Positions 40,982-49,614 of a stretch of 64,000 bases of DNA are shown piece by piece (positions within the stretch are counted from its first letter, which is position 1; each line of letters starts with the position of its first letter). The notes under the pieces are model-generated. The model worked only from the letters and a program-made list of their open reading frames with translations, did no database searches and was not told where the DNA came from. Source of the DNA: Streptomyces sp. NBC_00536 (lineage in GTDB: Bacteria > Actinomycetota > Actinomycetes > Streptomycetales > Streptomycetaceae); contig NZ_CP107819.1 in assembly GCF_036346295.1 (NCBI RefSeq), forward strand, positions 4,650,001 to 4,714,000, written 5' to 3'. The translations under genes and the position numbers were made by a program.

Positions 40982-41569
40982 TCACCGGGCGGCCGTGATC
41001 TTGTGCTTGAGGGCCGTCAGCAGGTCGCGCAGCAGGGAGATGCTGGTCTCGTCGGTCAGGTCGCCCTGGTCGTCGAAGCGTTCGTGCGAGCGGAAGAGGT
41101 GGACCTCGGGCTTCACGACCACGTCGCTGTCCGTCCACACGAACGACTGGCGCAGGGCGAGCTGCGCCCGCACCGTGCCGAAGTTCGTCGGCGCGGCGCC
41201 CATGATCGCGACGGGCTTGCGGAGCAGCGGCAGGCCCTCCTCGCGCGTCCAGTCGGTGCTGATCCAGTCGAGCGCGTTCTTCAGGGTGCCGGGGATGGAG
41301 TAGTTGAACTCAGGAGTCGCGATCAGCAGGCCGTCCGCCTCCGTGACGCGCCGGCGCAGATCGGCGACGACGGCCGGGCGGTCGGCCGGGGTGTCGAGGT
41401 CCATGTCGTAGGGCGGGATCTCGCGCAGGCCGTCGTAGATCTCGATGGAGAGGCCGCCGGGCTGGTGCTTGCGGGCGGCGCGCAGCAGCGCCGTGTTGTG
41501 CGAATCGGCGCGCAGGCTGCCGGAGATGGCAAGGATCTTGAACTCGTTGCTGTGCTTTGTGGTGGTCAT
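40982..41569 (-). CDS. NADPH-dependent FMN reductase (azoreductase-like)
   Basis: 195-residue flavodoxin-fold reductase. The FMN phosphate loop AISGSLRADSHNTALLRA (about residues 13-30) and ATPEFNYSIPGTLKNALDWIS (about 84-104) are diagnostic. It reduces quinones, flavin or azo compounds with NAD(P)H. It diverges from a TetR gene with AAACC-type inverted arms between them, suggesting substrate-inducible control. Confidence 0.92.
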   Translation of the reverse strand: MTTTKHSNEFKILAISGSLRADSHNTALLRAARKHQPGGLSIEIYDGLREIPPYDMDLDTPADRPAVVADLRRRVTEADGLLIATPEFNYSIPGTLKNALDWISTDWTREEGLPLLRKPVAIMGAAPTNFGTVRAQLALRQSFVWTDSDVVVKPEVHLFRSHERFDDQGDLTDETSISLLRDLLTALKHKITAAR

Positions 41570-41580
41570 GGTGGTGACAC

Positions 41581-41622
41581 TAAACCGTTCAGTTCAGTCT
41601 GGCAACTACACCGTTTGGTTTA
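41581..41622. promoter_or_regulatory. AT-rich inverted arms between TetR and FMN reductase genes
   Basis: TAAACC (41581-41586) and GGTTTA (41617-41622), with AACCGTTCAGTT and CCGTTTGG between. This region is much AT-richer than its surroundings and is the probable TetR operator/promoter of both divergent genes. Confidence 0.5.
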
Positions 41623-41643
41623 ATTGGGGGTAGGGTTCAAGGC

Positions 41644-42330
41644 ATGAACGACGACCGTGGCAACGACGGCAGTGGCTATGACGCGTACGGGATCCCCGTC
41701 ATCCCGGAAGCCGTCAGCTCCTCCCAGGCCAAGCGCCGCGCCATCACCGACGCGGCCATCGCCGAGTTCCTGGCCGGCGGGTACAGCGCGGCCTCGGTCG
41801 ATGCCATCGCCTCCCGCGCCGCCGTCTCCAAGCCGACCGTCTACAAGCACTTCGGCAGCAAGGAACGCCTCTTCCTCGCCGTCATCGGCGGCGTCCTCAA
41901 CCACGCCTACGCAGACCTCCAGCCCTGCGGCGCGGCGGTCACCGGGGCCGCCGACCTGCGGGCCGCGCTCGTGCGGGTGCAGGCCGACTGGGCGCGGCTC
42001 CAGCTCTCCGACGAGCTGATGTCGCTGCGCCGCCTGGTCATCGGGGAGGTCGAGCGCTTCCCGCAGCTCGGCCGCCTCTGGTACCGGCGCAGTCACGCCG
42101 CCATGAACGCCCCGCTCGTGGACGCCGTACGGGACCTCGCCGCGCGGGGGCGGCTCGTCGTCCCGGACGCCGAGCGGGCGGTCGCCCAGCTCGTCGCGGT
42201 CACCGTCTCGGTCCCGCAGCTCGCCAAGACCTTCGACCCGGGGTACGCGCCCACGGACGCCGAGTTGCTGGCGCTGGTGACGGACGGAGTGGAGCTGTTC
42301 CTGGCCCGGTACGGCGTCAAGGCCGCGTAA
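41644..42330 (+). CDS. TetR family regulator (TetR/AcrR)
   Basis: 228 residues. The helix-turn-helix is at about residues 30-75 (AIAEFLAGGYSAASVDAIAS, AAVSKPTVYKHFGSKERLF), and the C-terminal domain includes LMSLRRLVIGEVERFPQLGR, as in the TetR_C_7-like drug-sensing group. It diverges from the FMN reductase gene and is probably its repressor. Confidence 0.92.
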   Translation: MNDDRGNDGSGYDAYGIPVIPEAVSSSQAKRRAITDAAIAEFLAGGYSAASVDAIASRAAVSKPTVYKHFGSKERLFLAVIGGVLNHAYADLQPCGAAVTGAADLRAALVRVQADWARLQLSDELMSLRRLVIGEVERFPQLGRLWYRRSHAAMNAPLVDAVRDLAARGRLVVPDAERAVAQLVAVTVSVPQLAKTFDPGYAPTDAELLALVTDGVELFLARYGVKAA

Positions 42331-42377
42331 AGGCCTGGTAGCGTGACGCGCCGTCGTCCTGGGGAGGGAAACGCGCC

Positions 42378-42863
42378 ATGCTGGCACGTCGTGTGAGGTT
42401 CGGGGCCGTCGTGGTGGCCGTGGTGTTCGCGCTGACGGGGTTCTCGTCGAGCGGGAAGCACAAGAGCAGTGGCGGGCACGGGTGTTCCAGCTCGAAGTCC
42501 TCCCACCGGACCAGTACCAGCGGCGGCACCAGCAGTGGCACGACCAGCGGCAGCTCCGGTTCGAGCCGTACGTCGTCGCCCACGCCCAGCCCCACCAAGT
42601 CCGGGCCGCCCGCCCACGCCGTCGTCGTCAGCTGCGCGGGCCCGGCCTCGGCCACCGCCACCGTCCAGGTGACCTCCGACGTCGACGTGACCCGTACGGT
42701 CACCGTCCCGGTGGTCAGCCGGGCGGAGGGCGTGAGCGGCGACGACTACGGCTCCGTCAGCGTCACGCTCAAGGCGCGCGAGACCCGGACCGTCACCGTG
42801 AAGATGGGCACCCCGGCCGACGCCGCGAAGGTCCGCACCTGCCGGATCGGCACCATCTCCTAG
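42378..42863 (+). CDS. Exported Ser-rich protein, unknown function
   Basis: 161 residues. The hydrophobic N-terminus (FGAVVVAVVFALTGFSSSG) is a signal peptide or anchor, followed by about 45 residues that are almost entirely Ser/Thr/Gly (low-complexity linker, possibly glycosylated). A beta-rich C-terminal domain (VVVSCAGPASATATVQVTSD through VRTCRIG) has two Cys that could pair. No family recognised. Confidence 0.7.
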   Translation: MLARRVRFGAVVVAVVFALTGFSSSGKHKSSGGHGCSSSKSSHRTSTSGGTSSGTTSGSSGSSRTSSPTPSPTKSGPPAHAVVVSCAGPASATATVQVTSDVDVTRTVTVPVVSRAEGVSGDDYGSVSVTLKARETRTVTVKMGTPADAAKVRTCRIGTIS

Positions 42864-42875
42864 AGCACGACAGCG

Positions 42876-43652
42876 CTAACGCACGCGGAAGTCCGTACCC
42901 GGCCGCCGCGACCCGAACAGCTCCGCCTGCCGCTCCGGCGGCAGGTTGCCGAGCGCGATCAGGTGCGGTGCCTGGGCCAGGGCCTGGGCCCTGGCCCCCT
43001 CCTTCGCCGCCCACAGCGCCCGTACCGTCCCCTGCACGGCCTCCGTCGGGAACCCGGCCAGGGTCCGCGCGGCCCGCAGCGCCGCCGCGAGCAGGTCCGC
43101 CGGTTCCGCCAGCTCGGAGACCAGGCCGATCTCGTACGCCCGGCGCGCGGAGAGCCGTTCGGCCGTGCCCATCAGGGACATCCGGGCGACCTCCCCGAAC
43201 GGCATCCGCTGCGCCATGTAGATCGCCTCGTAGGCGCTGACCATGCCGTAGCTGGTGTGCGGGTCGAAGTACGTCGCGGTGGTGGAGGAGATGATGAACT
43301 CCGCCTCGCCCAGCAGGTAGAAGGCGCCCCCGCAGGCCATGCCGTTGACCGCCGCGACCACCGGTTTCCACAGGTCGTTGGCCTTGGGGCCGATCGAGAT
43401 CATCGGGTCGTCGATCGCGTACGGGGACGCGGGCTGCGGCACCTCCACCGAGCGGTCGATGCCCGTACAGAAGGCCGCGGACCCGGCGCCGGTCACCACC
43501 ACCGCGCGCACGCCCTCGTCGAAGCGGAACTCCCGCCACAGCGCGGAGAGTCCGGCCGCCGTCGCCAGGTCGACCGCGTTGTGCCGCTCCGGCCGGTCCA
43601 GGGTGACGACCGCGACCCCGGTCTCCGCGTCCCGCTCGACCCGTACGCTCAT
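42876..43652 (-). CDS. Enoyl-CoA hydratase/isomerase family protein
   Basis: 258-residue crotonase-fold protein. Oxyanion-hole segments are GAGSAAFCTGIDRSVEVP (about residues 54-71) and AAVNGMACGGAFYLLGEAEF (about 98-117). It is last in a three-gene operon with a thiolase-like enzyme and a DUF35 protein; its ATG overlaps the upstream stop by 4 bases. The operon starts behind a TGACG operator at 45355. Confidence 0.92.
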   Translation of the reverse strand: MSVRVERDAETGVAVVTLDRPERHNAVDLATAAGLSALWREFRFDEGVRAVVVTGAGSAAFCTGIDRSVEVPQPASPYAIDDPMISIGPKANDLWKPVVAAVNGMACGGAFYLLGEAEFIISSTTATYFDPHTSYGMVSAYEAIYMAQRMPFGEVARMSLMGTAERLSARRAYEIGLVSELAEPADLLAAALRAARTLAGFPTEAVQGTVRALWAAKEGARAQALAQAPHLIALGNLPPERQAELFGSRRPGTDFRVR

Positions 43653-44143
43653 GACTTCTCCAGGAGCCAGCGCGGCACGCTCACCCCGTCCTGCTCCGTG
43701 AACGCCACGTGCACCTTCGCCCCGATCCGCAGCCGCGCCGGGTCCAGCGAGTCCAGCGGCGCGTCGGGGGCCGTGACCAGGTTCCCGGCGAGCCGGATGT
43801 GCGGGGCGTCGGCCAGCTCGACGAGGATCACGTTGTACGGGGCCTGCGCGGCGTAGGCGGGCAGCAGCGGCGGATGCGGCCGGACGTACGACCACACGCG
43901 CCCCTTGCCACTCATCAGCCGCCATTCGCTCGCGAAGGACCGGCAGTGCGGGCAGCACGGGCGGGGCGGGAAGCGGAGCTTGCCGCAGCCGGGCGCGGCG
44001 CAGGCCTGGATGCGCAGCTCGCCCCGGGCGGCGTACTCCCAGAAGGGGGCGCCGTCCTCGTCGGGGACGGGCAGGAGCAGGGCCTCGGGGGCAGGGTCCG
44101 GGGTCGGGGCGGGGGACGCGTCCGCGGGAGTGGTGGTGGTCAT
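43649..44143 (-). CDS. DUF35 protein: zinc ribbon plus OB-fold
   Basis: 164 residues. The zinc ribbon (CAAPGCGKLRFPPRPCCPHC, about residues 49-68) has an extra two residues in the first Cys pair; the OB-fold follows (KGRVWSYVRPHPPLLPAY, VELADAPHIRLAGNLV). A DUF35 protein immediately downstream of a thiolase-like gene is the arrangement of steroid retro-aldolases (Ltp2/ChsH2), in which it supplies the acyl-CoA site. The gap to the thiolase gene is only 7 bases. Confidence 0.9.
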   Translation of the reverse strand: MTTTTPADASPAPTPDPAPEALLLPVPDEDGAPFWEYAARGELRIQACAAPGCGKLRFPPRPCCPHCRSFASEWRLMSGKGRVWSYVRPHPPLLPAYAAQAPYNVILVELADAPHIRLAGNLVTAPDAPLDSLDPARLRIGAKVHVAFTEQDGVSVPRWLLEKS

Positions 44144-44150
44144 GGGGCGG

Positions 44151-45302
44151 TCAGCTCCTCAGCAGGATCGCGGACGTCGGGACTCCCTCGCCCGCCGTCA
44201 CCAGGCAGGTCGCGGCGTCCGGCACCTGGGCGGTGGAGATCCCGCGCAGCTGCTTGACGCCCTCGTTGATCAGGTTGAAGCCGTGGACGTAGGCCTCGCT
44301 GAGGCCGCCGCCGCCGGTGTTGATGGGCAGCCGCCCGCCGATCTCCAGCGCCCCGCCCTCCGTGAAGGCGGCGCCCTCGCCGCGACCGCAGAAGCCGTAG
44401 CCCTCCAGGGAGAGCGGGATGAGGGGGGTGAACGCGTCGTAGATCTGGGCCACGTCCACGTCATGGGGGCCGAAGTCGGCCTGTTTCCACAGGTGCCGGG
44501 CGGCGGTCCAGGCGGGGCCGGTCAGCGGGTCGTCGTTCCAGTAGTTGACCATGCCGTGGTGCTGGGCGGGCAGGCCCTGGGCCACGGAGTGGACGTAGAC
44601 GGGCTTCTGGCGGCAGTCCCGGGCCCGCTCGGCGGAGACGATGACACAGGCCAGCGCGCCGTCCGTCTCCAGGCAGTTGTCGAAGAGGCAGAGCGGCTCG
44701 CTGATCATCCGCGCGGTCATGTAGCTCTCGCGGGTCATCGGGCGGTCGTACATGATCGCGGCCGGGTTCTGGTTGGCGCGGTTGCGGCAGGCCAGGGCCA
44801 CATTGAAGAGGTGGTCGCGGGTGGCGCCGTACTCGTGCATGTAGCGGCGGGCGAGCATGCCGATCTCGTCGGCCGGGCGCAGCAGCCCGAAGGGCCGGGT
44901 CCACTGGCCGGGGGTGGGCAGCTGGACGGCCGTGTTCTTCCAGGGGCGGGGGCCGGAGCCGCGCTTGCGCGAGCGCCAGGCGACGCCGACGCTCGCCTGG
45001 CCGGTGGCGACGGCGGCGGCGAGGTGGCCGACGGTGGCGCAGGAACCGCCGCCGCCGTAGCCGATCTTGGAGAAGAAGGTCACGTCGCCCGCGCCGATAG
45101 CCTTGGCGACCTCGACCTCGTCGGTCTCCTCCATCGTGTAGGAGGAGAAGGCGTCGACCTCGGAGGGGGCTATCCCCGCGTCGGCGAGTGCCGCCAGAAT
45201 GGCCCGGCAGGCCAACTCCTTTTCGGACTGCGGCAGTTGTTTGGCAAAGGCGGTCTGCCCGATGCCGACTATCGCTGTCGCGTCCTTGAGCGTTGCCGCC
45301 AT
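44151..45302 (-). CDS. Thiolase-like (SCP2/Ltp2-type) enzyme
   Basis: 383 residues. Segments GYGGGGSCATVGHLAAAVAT (about residues 84-103), CLETDGALACVIVS, VDVAQIYDAFTPLIPLSLEG and NTGGGGLSEAYVHG (His in last block) mark the lipid-transfer thiolase family. The position of the nucleophilic Cys is GGGGSC. ATG 45302 has GGAGG 5 bases upstream; GTG 45308 is too close to it. Together with the DUF35 protein it likely cleaves a beta-hydroxyacyl-CoA (retro-aldol) or beta-ketoacyl-CoA. A TGACG operator is in the divergent promoter region shared with the FadD3-like ligase gene. Confidence 0.9.
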   Translation of the reverse strand: MAATLKDATAIVGIGQTAFAKQLPQSEKELACRAILAALADAGIAPSEVDAFSSYTMEETDEVEVAKAIGAGDVTFFSKIGYGGGGSCATVGHLAAAVATGQASVGVAWRSRKRGSGPRPWKNTAVQLPTPGQWTRPFGLLRPADEIGMLARRYMHEYGATRDHLFNVALACRNRANQNPAAIMYDRPMTRESYMTARMISEPLCLFDNCLETDGALACVIVSAERARDCRQKPVYVHSVAQGLPAQHHGMVNYWNDDPLTGPAWTAARHLWKQADFGPHDVDVAQIYDAFTPLIPLSLEGYGFCGRGEGAAFTEGGALEIGGRLPINTGGGGLSEAYVHGFNLINEGVKQLRGISTAQVPDAATCLVTAGEGVPTSAILLRS

Positions 45303-45354
45303 CGCCACCTCCGGGGTGCGCCAGTACTGACAGCCGCGAAGGGTACAGCTAATC

Positions 45355-45367
45355 TGACGAACAGTCA
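45355..45367. promoter_or_regulatory. TGACG palindrome, site 9
   Basis: TGACGAACAGTCA, one mismatch in the right half, between the divergent thiolase operon and the FadD3-like ligase gene. Confidence 0.55.
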
Positions 45368-45405
45368 GCTACTGGAGCCGACGGTTCGCGGGTGAGGGGC
45401 GTGCG

Positions 45406-47094
45406 ATGGGCGAGCGAGAAGCGGAAGAGCACCTGCGTGACGACGAGCGAGCGGGCGCCGACGAGGACGGGCGCGGCGACCAGGCCGAGGACCTGCGCGG
45501 CGACCTGCGCTGGGGCACCATCGCCGGGCTGGTCCGCGACGCCGCCACCCGGTTCGGCGGGCACGAAGCCGTCGTCGACGGCCGCGTCCGGATCAGCTAC
45601 GCCCAGCTCGGCGAGCGCGTCGAGCGCGCCGCGGCCGCCTGCATCGCCGCCGGTCTGGAGCCCGGCGACCGGGTCGCGGTCTGGGCCCCCAACACCCTGG
45701 AGTGGATCGTCTCCGCGCTCGGCGCGGTCTCGGCGGGCGCGGTGCTCGTCCCGCTGAACACCCGTTTCAAGGGCGCGGAAGCGGCGTACATACTGGAGCG
45801 CAGCCGCGCCCGGATGCTCTTCGTCACCGGCACCTTCCTGGGCACGTCCTACGTCGCCTCGCTGCGCCGCGCCGCCGCCGACGGCCCGGGCGGGGGCCCG
45901 CTGCCCGGGCTGCCGCACCTGGAGCACGTCGTCGTCCTCGCCGACGACGCCCCCGAGTCCTTCCGCACCTGGAAGGACTTCCTGGCGGGCGGGGACGCCG
46001 TCACCGGCGCCGCCGTCCGGGCCCGCGCCGACTCCGTACGCCCCGACGCCCCCTCCGACATCATCTTCACCTCCGGCACCACCGGCAGCCCCAAGGGCGC
46101 GGTCATCACGCACGCCCAGACCCTGCGCTGCTACCAGGTGTGGAGCGAACTGGCCGGGCTGCGCGAGGGCGACCGCTATCTGATCGTCAACCCGTTCTTC
46201 CACACCTTCGGCTACAAGGCGGGCATCATCGCCTGCCTGATGCGCGGGGCGACGATGGTGCCGCAGCCCGTCTTCAACGTGGACACCGTCCTCGCGAACA
46301 TCGCCGCCGAACGGATCTCCGTCCTGCCCGGCCCGCCCACCCTGCACCAGTCGATCCTCGACCACCCGGCCCGCGACCACCACGACCTCTCCGCGCTGCG
46401 CCTGGTCGTGACCGGCGCCGCGGTCGTCCCGCTGCGGCTCGTGGAGCGGCTGCGCGGCGAACTGCGGATCGGGACGGTCCTGACGGCGTACGGGCTCTCC
46501 GAGGCCGGCGGCATCGTCACCATGTGCCGCCGCGGCGACCGGGCCGAGATCATCGCGGCCACCTCGGGGCGGGCCATCCCCGGGACCGAGGTGATGATCG
46601 CGGACGCGGAGGGCCGCGCGCGGGCGACGGGGGAGGCGGGCGAGGTGTGGGTCCGCGGGCACCACGTCATGCGCGGGTACTTCGAGGACCCGGCGGAGAC
46701 CGCGCGGGCCATCACCCCCGAGGGCTGGCTGCGCACCGGTGACGTCGGCGTGACGGACGCGGAGGGCAACCTGCGGATCACCGACCGGATCAAGGACATG
46801 TTCATCGTCGGCGGCTTCAACGCCTACCCCGCCGAGATAGAGCAACTCCTCGGCCTGCACCCGGACATCGCGGACGTCGCGGTGATCGGCGTACCGGACC
46901 CGCGGCTCGGCGAGGTCGGCCGCGCGTACGCGGTGCGCCGCCCCGGCTCGACGCTGACCGCCGACGACCTGATCGCCTGGTCGCGCCGGGAGATGGCGAA
47001 CTACAAGGTGCCGAGGTCGGTGGAGTTCGTGGCGGACCTGCCGCGCAACGCGAGCGGCAAGGTGCTCAAGACCGAACTCCGGGCGCGGGGGTAG
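45406..47094 (+). CDS. AMP-forming acyl-CoA ligase, FadD3-like
   Basis: 562-residue ANL-superfamily ligase. P-loop-like motif FTSGTTGSPKGAVITHAQTL (about residues 222-241), AYGLSEAGG, the GWLRTGDVG hinge region, and Lys in NASGKVLKTELR near the C-terminus. Many positions (INPFFH..GYKAGI-type, LPGPPTLHQSILDHPARDHHDL, NLRITDRIKDMFIVGGFNAY) read like M. tuberculosis FadD3, which activates the steroid C/D-ring propanoate HIP. About 35 N-terminal residues are a charged extension absent from FadD3. GAGGGG precedes the ATG. Confidence 0.9.
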   Translation: MGEREAEEHLRDDERAGADEDGRGDQAEDLRGDLRWGTIAGLVRDAATRFGGHEAVVDGRVRISYAQLGERVERAAAACIAAGLEPGDRVAVWAPNTLEWIVSALGAVSAGAVLVPLNTRFKGAEAAYILERSRARMLFVTGTFLGTSYVASLRRAAADGPGGGPLPGLPHLEHVVVLADDAPESFRTWKDFLAGGDAVTGAAVRARADSVRPDAPSDIIFTSGTTGSPKGAVITHAQTLRCYQVWSELAGLREGDRYLIVNPFFHTFGYKAGIIACLMRGATMVPQPVFNVDTVLANIAAERISVLPGPPTLHQSILDHPARDHHDLSALRLVVTGAAVVPLRLVERLRGELRIGTVLTAYGLSEAGGIVTMCRRGDRAEIIAATSGRAIPGTEVMIADAEGRARATGEAGEVWVRGHHVMRGYFEDPAETARAITPEGWLRTGDVGVTDAEGNLRITDRIKDMFIVGGFNAYPAEIEQLLGLHPDIADVAVIGVPDPRLGEVGRAYAVRRPGSTLTADDLIAWSRREMANYKVPRSVEFVADLPRNASGKVLKTELRARG

Positions 47095-47133
47095 CCAGGA
47101 CCTCCTGGAGGCCCGCGGGGTACGGTCTCACAC

Positions 47134-47985
47134 GTGATCGAGACAGCCGTGTTCGAACAGCACCGGCGGATGCTCTTCGGCATCGCCTACCGGATGCTCG
47201 GCAGCGTCGCGGACGCCGAGGACCTGGTCCAGGACACCTGGCTCCGCTGCAGCCAGGTGACCGGCCCGATCGACAACCCGCGCGGATACCTGGCCCGTAC
47301 GGTCACCAACCTCGCGCTCAACCGGCTGGGTTCGGCCGCCGTCCGGCGGGAGCGGTACGTCGGACCCTGGCTGCCCGAGCCGCTGGTCACCGTGCCGGAC
47401 GCGGCCGGGGACGTGGAGATGGCCGAGTCGGTCTCGCTCGCCATGCTGGTGGTCCTGGAGAGCCTCTCGCCGCTGGAGCGCGCGGTCTTCGTGCTCAAAG
47501 AGGCCTTCGGCTTCCCCTACCGGGAGATCGCCGAGACCCTGGAGCGCTCCGAAGCCTCGGTGCGCCAGGTCGGCTCCCGGGCCACGTCCCACGTCAAGGC
47601 GCGGCGGCCGCGCTACCCGGCCCCGGCCGAGGTGCGGCGCCGGGCCACCGACGAGTTCCTCGCCGCGTGCCTGGGGGGCGACCTGAACCGCGTACTGGAA
47701 CTGCTCGCCCCCGACGTCACCGCGTGGAACGACGGCGGCGGCAAGGTCAGGGCGGCGCTGCGCCCGCTGCACGGCGCCGACAAGGTGGCCCGTTTCCTCG
47801 TGGCCGTGCTCGCCCAGCCGATGGAGGACCCGCGCATCGTGGCCGTCGACGTCAACGGCGAGCCGGGGCTGCTGCTCACCACGGCCGGACGGCCGGACAG
47901 CGTCGCCTGCTTCGAGGTCGAGGACGGCCGGATCACCGAGATCCGGGTCATCCGCAACCCGGACAAGCTCCGCCACCTGGCCTGA
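47134..47985 (+). CDS. ECF sigma factor with SnoaL-like C-terminal domain (SigJ type)
   Basis: 283 residues. Region 2 (HRRMLFGIAYRMLGSVADAE, DLVQDTWLRC), region 4 (about 105-165, LSPLERAVFVLKEAFGFPYR, VRQVGSRATSHVKARR) and a C-terminal SnoaL/NTF2-like domain (about 175-280). Same architecture as the sigma factor at 7135-8043 but a distinct sequence, with VPDAAGDVEMAESVSLAMLV between regions 2 and 4. Self-regulated by its own C-terminal domain in this family. It follows the FadD3-like gene after 39 bases and may share its transcript. Confidence 0.88.
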   Translation: MIETAVFEQHRRMLFGIAYRMLGSVADAEDLVQDTWLRCSQVTGPIDNPRGYLARTVTNLALNRLGSAAVRRERYVGPWLPEPLVTVPDAAGDVEMAESVSLAMLVVLESLSPLERAVFVLKEAFGFPYREIAETLERSEASVRQVGSRATSHVKARRPRYPAPAEVRRRATDEFLAACLGGDLNRVLELLAPDVTAWNDGGGKVRAALRPLHGADKVARFLVAVLAQPMEDPRIVAVDVNGEPGLLLTTAGRPDSVACFEVEDGRITEIRVIRNPDKLRHLA

Positions 47986-47998
47986 CCGGCGGCCGGGC

Positions 47999-48742
47999 TC
48001 AGCCGGTACGGGGCTTGCGGGCGAGCACGAGCCGCCAGTTCGGGCTGCCGTCGCGCGGGCGGCGCCCGAAGTGCTCCAGGGGCGCCGTCTCCACGGTGAA
48101 GCCCGCCGCCGCGAGGTCGGCCCGGACCCCGCTGAGCGGGAAGGTCCGGTAGTACATGACGAAGGGCGGCCGCCACACCGCGTTGCGCACCCGCATCGCC
48201 GCGTCGAAACCGGCGGTGACCCACCAGGCCGCCGAGACCGGGGCGAACGGCGCTCCGATGGGGAAGGCGAAGAGCCCGCCGGGGCGCAGCGCGCGGTGCA
48301 CGGAAGCGAAGAGGGCCGGCCGCTCGGCGGGCAGGAAGTGCCCGAAGGCGCCGAAGCTGACGGTGAGGTCGTAGGAGTCCGCAAAGGCGTCGGGCAGGGC
48401 ACGCGCGTCGGCCCGCACGAACTCCACACCACCGGGGCTGCCGGGGTGGGCCAGGCGGGCGCGGGCCAGCATCCCGGCGCTGAGGTCGACCCCGGTCACC
48501 CGGTCCCGGCACAACCGCCGCAGCATCCCGGTCCCGGCCCCGGTACCGCAACACAGGTCCAGCCCGGCTCCGAAGGAGCCCTCGTACCGGGCGAGCGTCT
48601 CCTCGACGGAGTCGAGCATCCGGTCGGGGGTGCGGAAGGGGGTGTGGTCGAAGGTGGGCGCCAGCAGGTCGTAGCCCCGCTCGACGGAGGACAGGGCCTG
48701 CACGGCCAGCTCGCGAACGCTCGGCCCCTCGGTGGTGAACAC
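47999..48742 (-). CDS. SAM-dependent methyltransferase (class I)
   Basis: 247 residues. Motif I is GAGLDLCCGTGAGTGML (about residues 58-74), then VTGVDLSAGMLARARLAHP and the YDLTVSFGAFGHFLP region. The double Cys in LCCGTG is a variant of the common D-x-G-x-G-x-G. GTG 48742 is the start. Substrate not predictable. It converges with the ECF sigma gene. Confidence 0.88.
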   Translation of the reverse strand: MFTTEGPSVRELAVQALSSVERGYDLLAPTFDHTPFRTPDRMLDSVEETLARYEGSFGAGLDLCCGTGAGTGMLRRLCRDRVTGVDLSAGMLARARLAHPGSPGGVEFVRADARALPDAFADSYDLTVSFGAFGHFLPAERPALFASVHRALRPGGLFAFPIGAPFAPVSAAWWVTAGFDAAMRVRNAVWRPPFVMYYRTFPLSGVRADLAAAGFTVETAPLEHFGRRPRDGSPNWRLVLARKPRTG

Positions 48743-48824
48743 GTGCTCAGCCTAGGTGCACGAAGGGCCCCCGACGCGTGCGGATCGCGCCGGGAGCCCA
48801 GTGCTGCCCGGGTTTCGGGCAGAT

Positions 48825-49127
48825 CTACACGGGAGGCCGACCAGGGGTAGGGGTCGGCGGGGGCGACGGGAGCGCCGGGCCAGGGTTCGGCGGCAGCTGC
48901 GGTGGTCCGCCTGCGTGCTTGCCCATCGTCACCTTCGCCGCGGTGAGCCCGTACACGCCGAGTGGCGGGAACTGCTCGACGCGAGCGGGGTAGCCCGCTT
49001 CCGCGCAGGACAGGCACAGCAGATCGCGGGCGCCTTGCCGAACGCGGGCGGCCTCGACCGGCTCGCGCCAGCAAGCTTCGCAGGTCACGACGTCAGTGCG
49101 AGTGACCTTGAAGTCCGTAGCGATCAC
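48825..49127 (-). CDS. Small Cys-rich protein with Pro-rich tail
   Basis: 100 residues. Two Cys pairs, TCEACWREP (about residue 16) and LCLSCAEAGY (about 39), would form one zinc ribbon; after residue 70 the chain is Pro/Gly-rich and unstructured. GTG overlaps the stop of the upstream gene by 4 bases. Last gene of the XRE/DUF6879-associated locus. Unknown family. Confidence 0.7.
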   Translation of the reverse strand: MIATDFKVTRTDVVTCEACWREPVEAARVRQGARDLLCLSCAEAGYPARVEQFPPLGVYGLTAAKVTMGKHAGGPPQLPPNPGPALPSPPPTPTPGRPPV

Positions 49128-49528
49128 GAAGTCCCCTCAGGGGTCAGGGCGTACGGCATCGCCGGGGGACAGCACCACACGTCGAAGTCGAGGCCGTACC
49201 CGTCCTGCTGGACGAGGACGGCGCCGCGGTACACGCGGTCGGCGCTCAGCGGCGCCCCGCAGACCACGCACGCCCGGCCCTGGAGCTGTTCGGCGGAGAG
49301 GTGGCTTACGGGACGGAGGGGCGCACCCTTGCAAGGGACGGGCGCCTCAACGGCCAGTCCTCGCTGTTCGCGGCACGGCGCGCACGCGTACAAGGGCTTG
49401 GGGGGCCCGGAGTTCGATTCCCCCCACTGGATCACCAGCGCGGTGTCCGACGGCCCGTCGTGCCAGTTGCACCAGCCGCCGGTGAGGACGGGGAACTCCA
49501 CCGGGCTGGCCTGCTGCTGCATCGCCAT
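49124..49528 (-). CDS. Cys-rich hypothetical protein
   Basis: 134 residues with Cys clusters GGWCNWHDG, YACAPCREQ, ACVVCGAPL and DVWCCPPAM, enough for two zinc sites. I do not recognise a family. A 20-base motif (49568-49587) nearly identical to one in front of the XRE/DUF6879 operon lies 40 bases upstream, so it is probably regulated with it, although 87 bases separate the two groups. Confidence 0.7.
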   Translation of the reverse strand: MAMQQQASPVEFPVLTGGWCNWHDGPSDTALVIQWGESNSGPPKPLYACAPCREQRGLAVEAPVPCKGAPLRPVSHLSAEQLQGRACVVCGAPLSADRVYRGAVLVQQDGYGLDFDVWCCPPAMPYALTPEGTS

Positions 49529-49567
49529 GACCGCACGTTAGAAACGGGCGCGGGGTCGCGTCCGGCC

Positions 49568-49587
49568 GGTTGCGCCGGATTGCGCGG
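49568..49587. promoter_or_regulatory. TTGCGC direct-repeat motif, copy 1
   Basis: GGTTGCGCCGGATTGCGCGG, two TTGCGC units 10 bases apart, 40 bases upstream of the Cys-rich gene pair. It differs at two positions from the copy at 51259. Confidence 0.6.
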
Positions 49588-49614
49588 GCGAGTTCGTCGG
49601 TGTGGCCGGATTGC

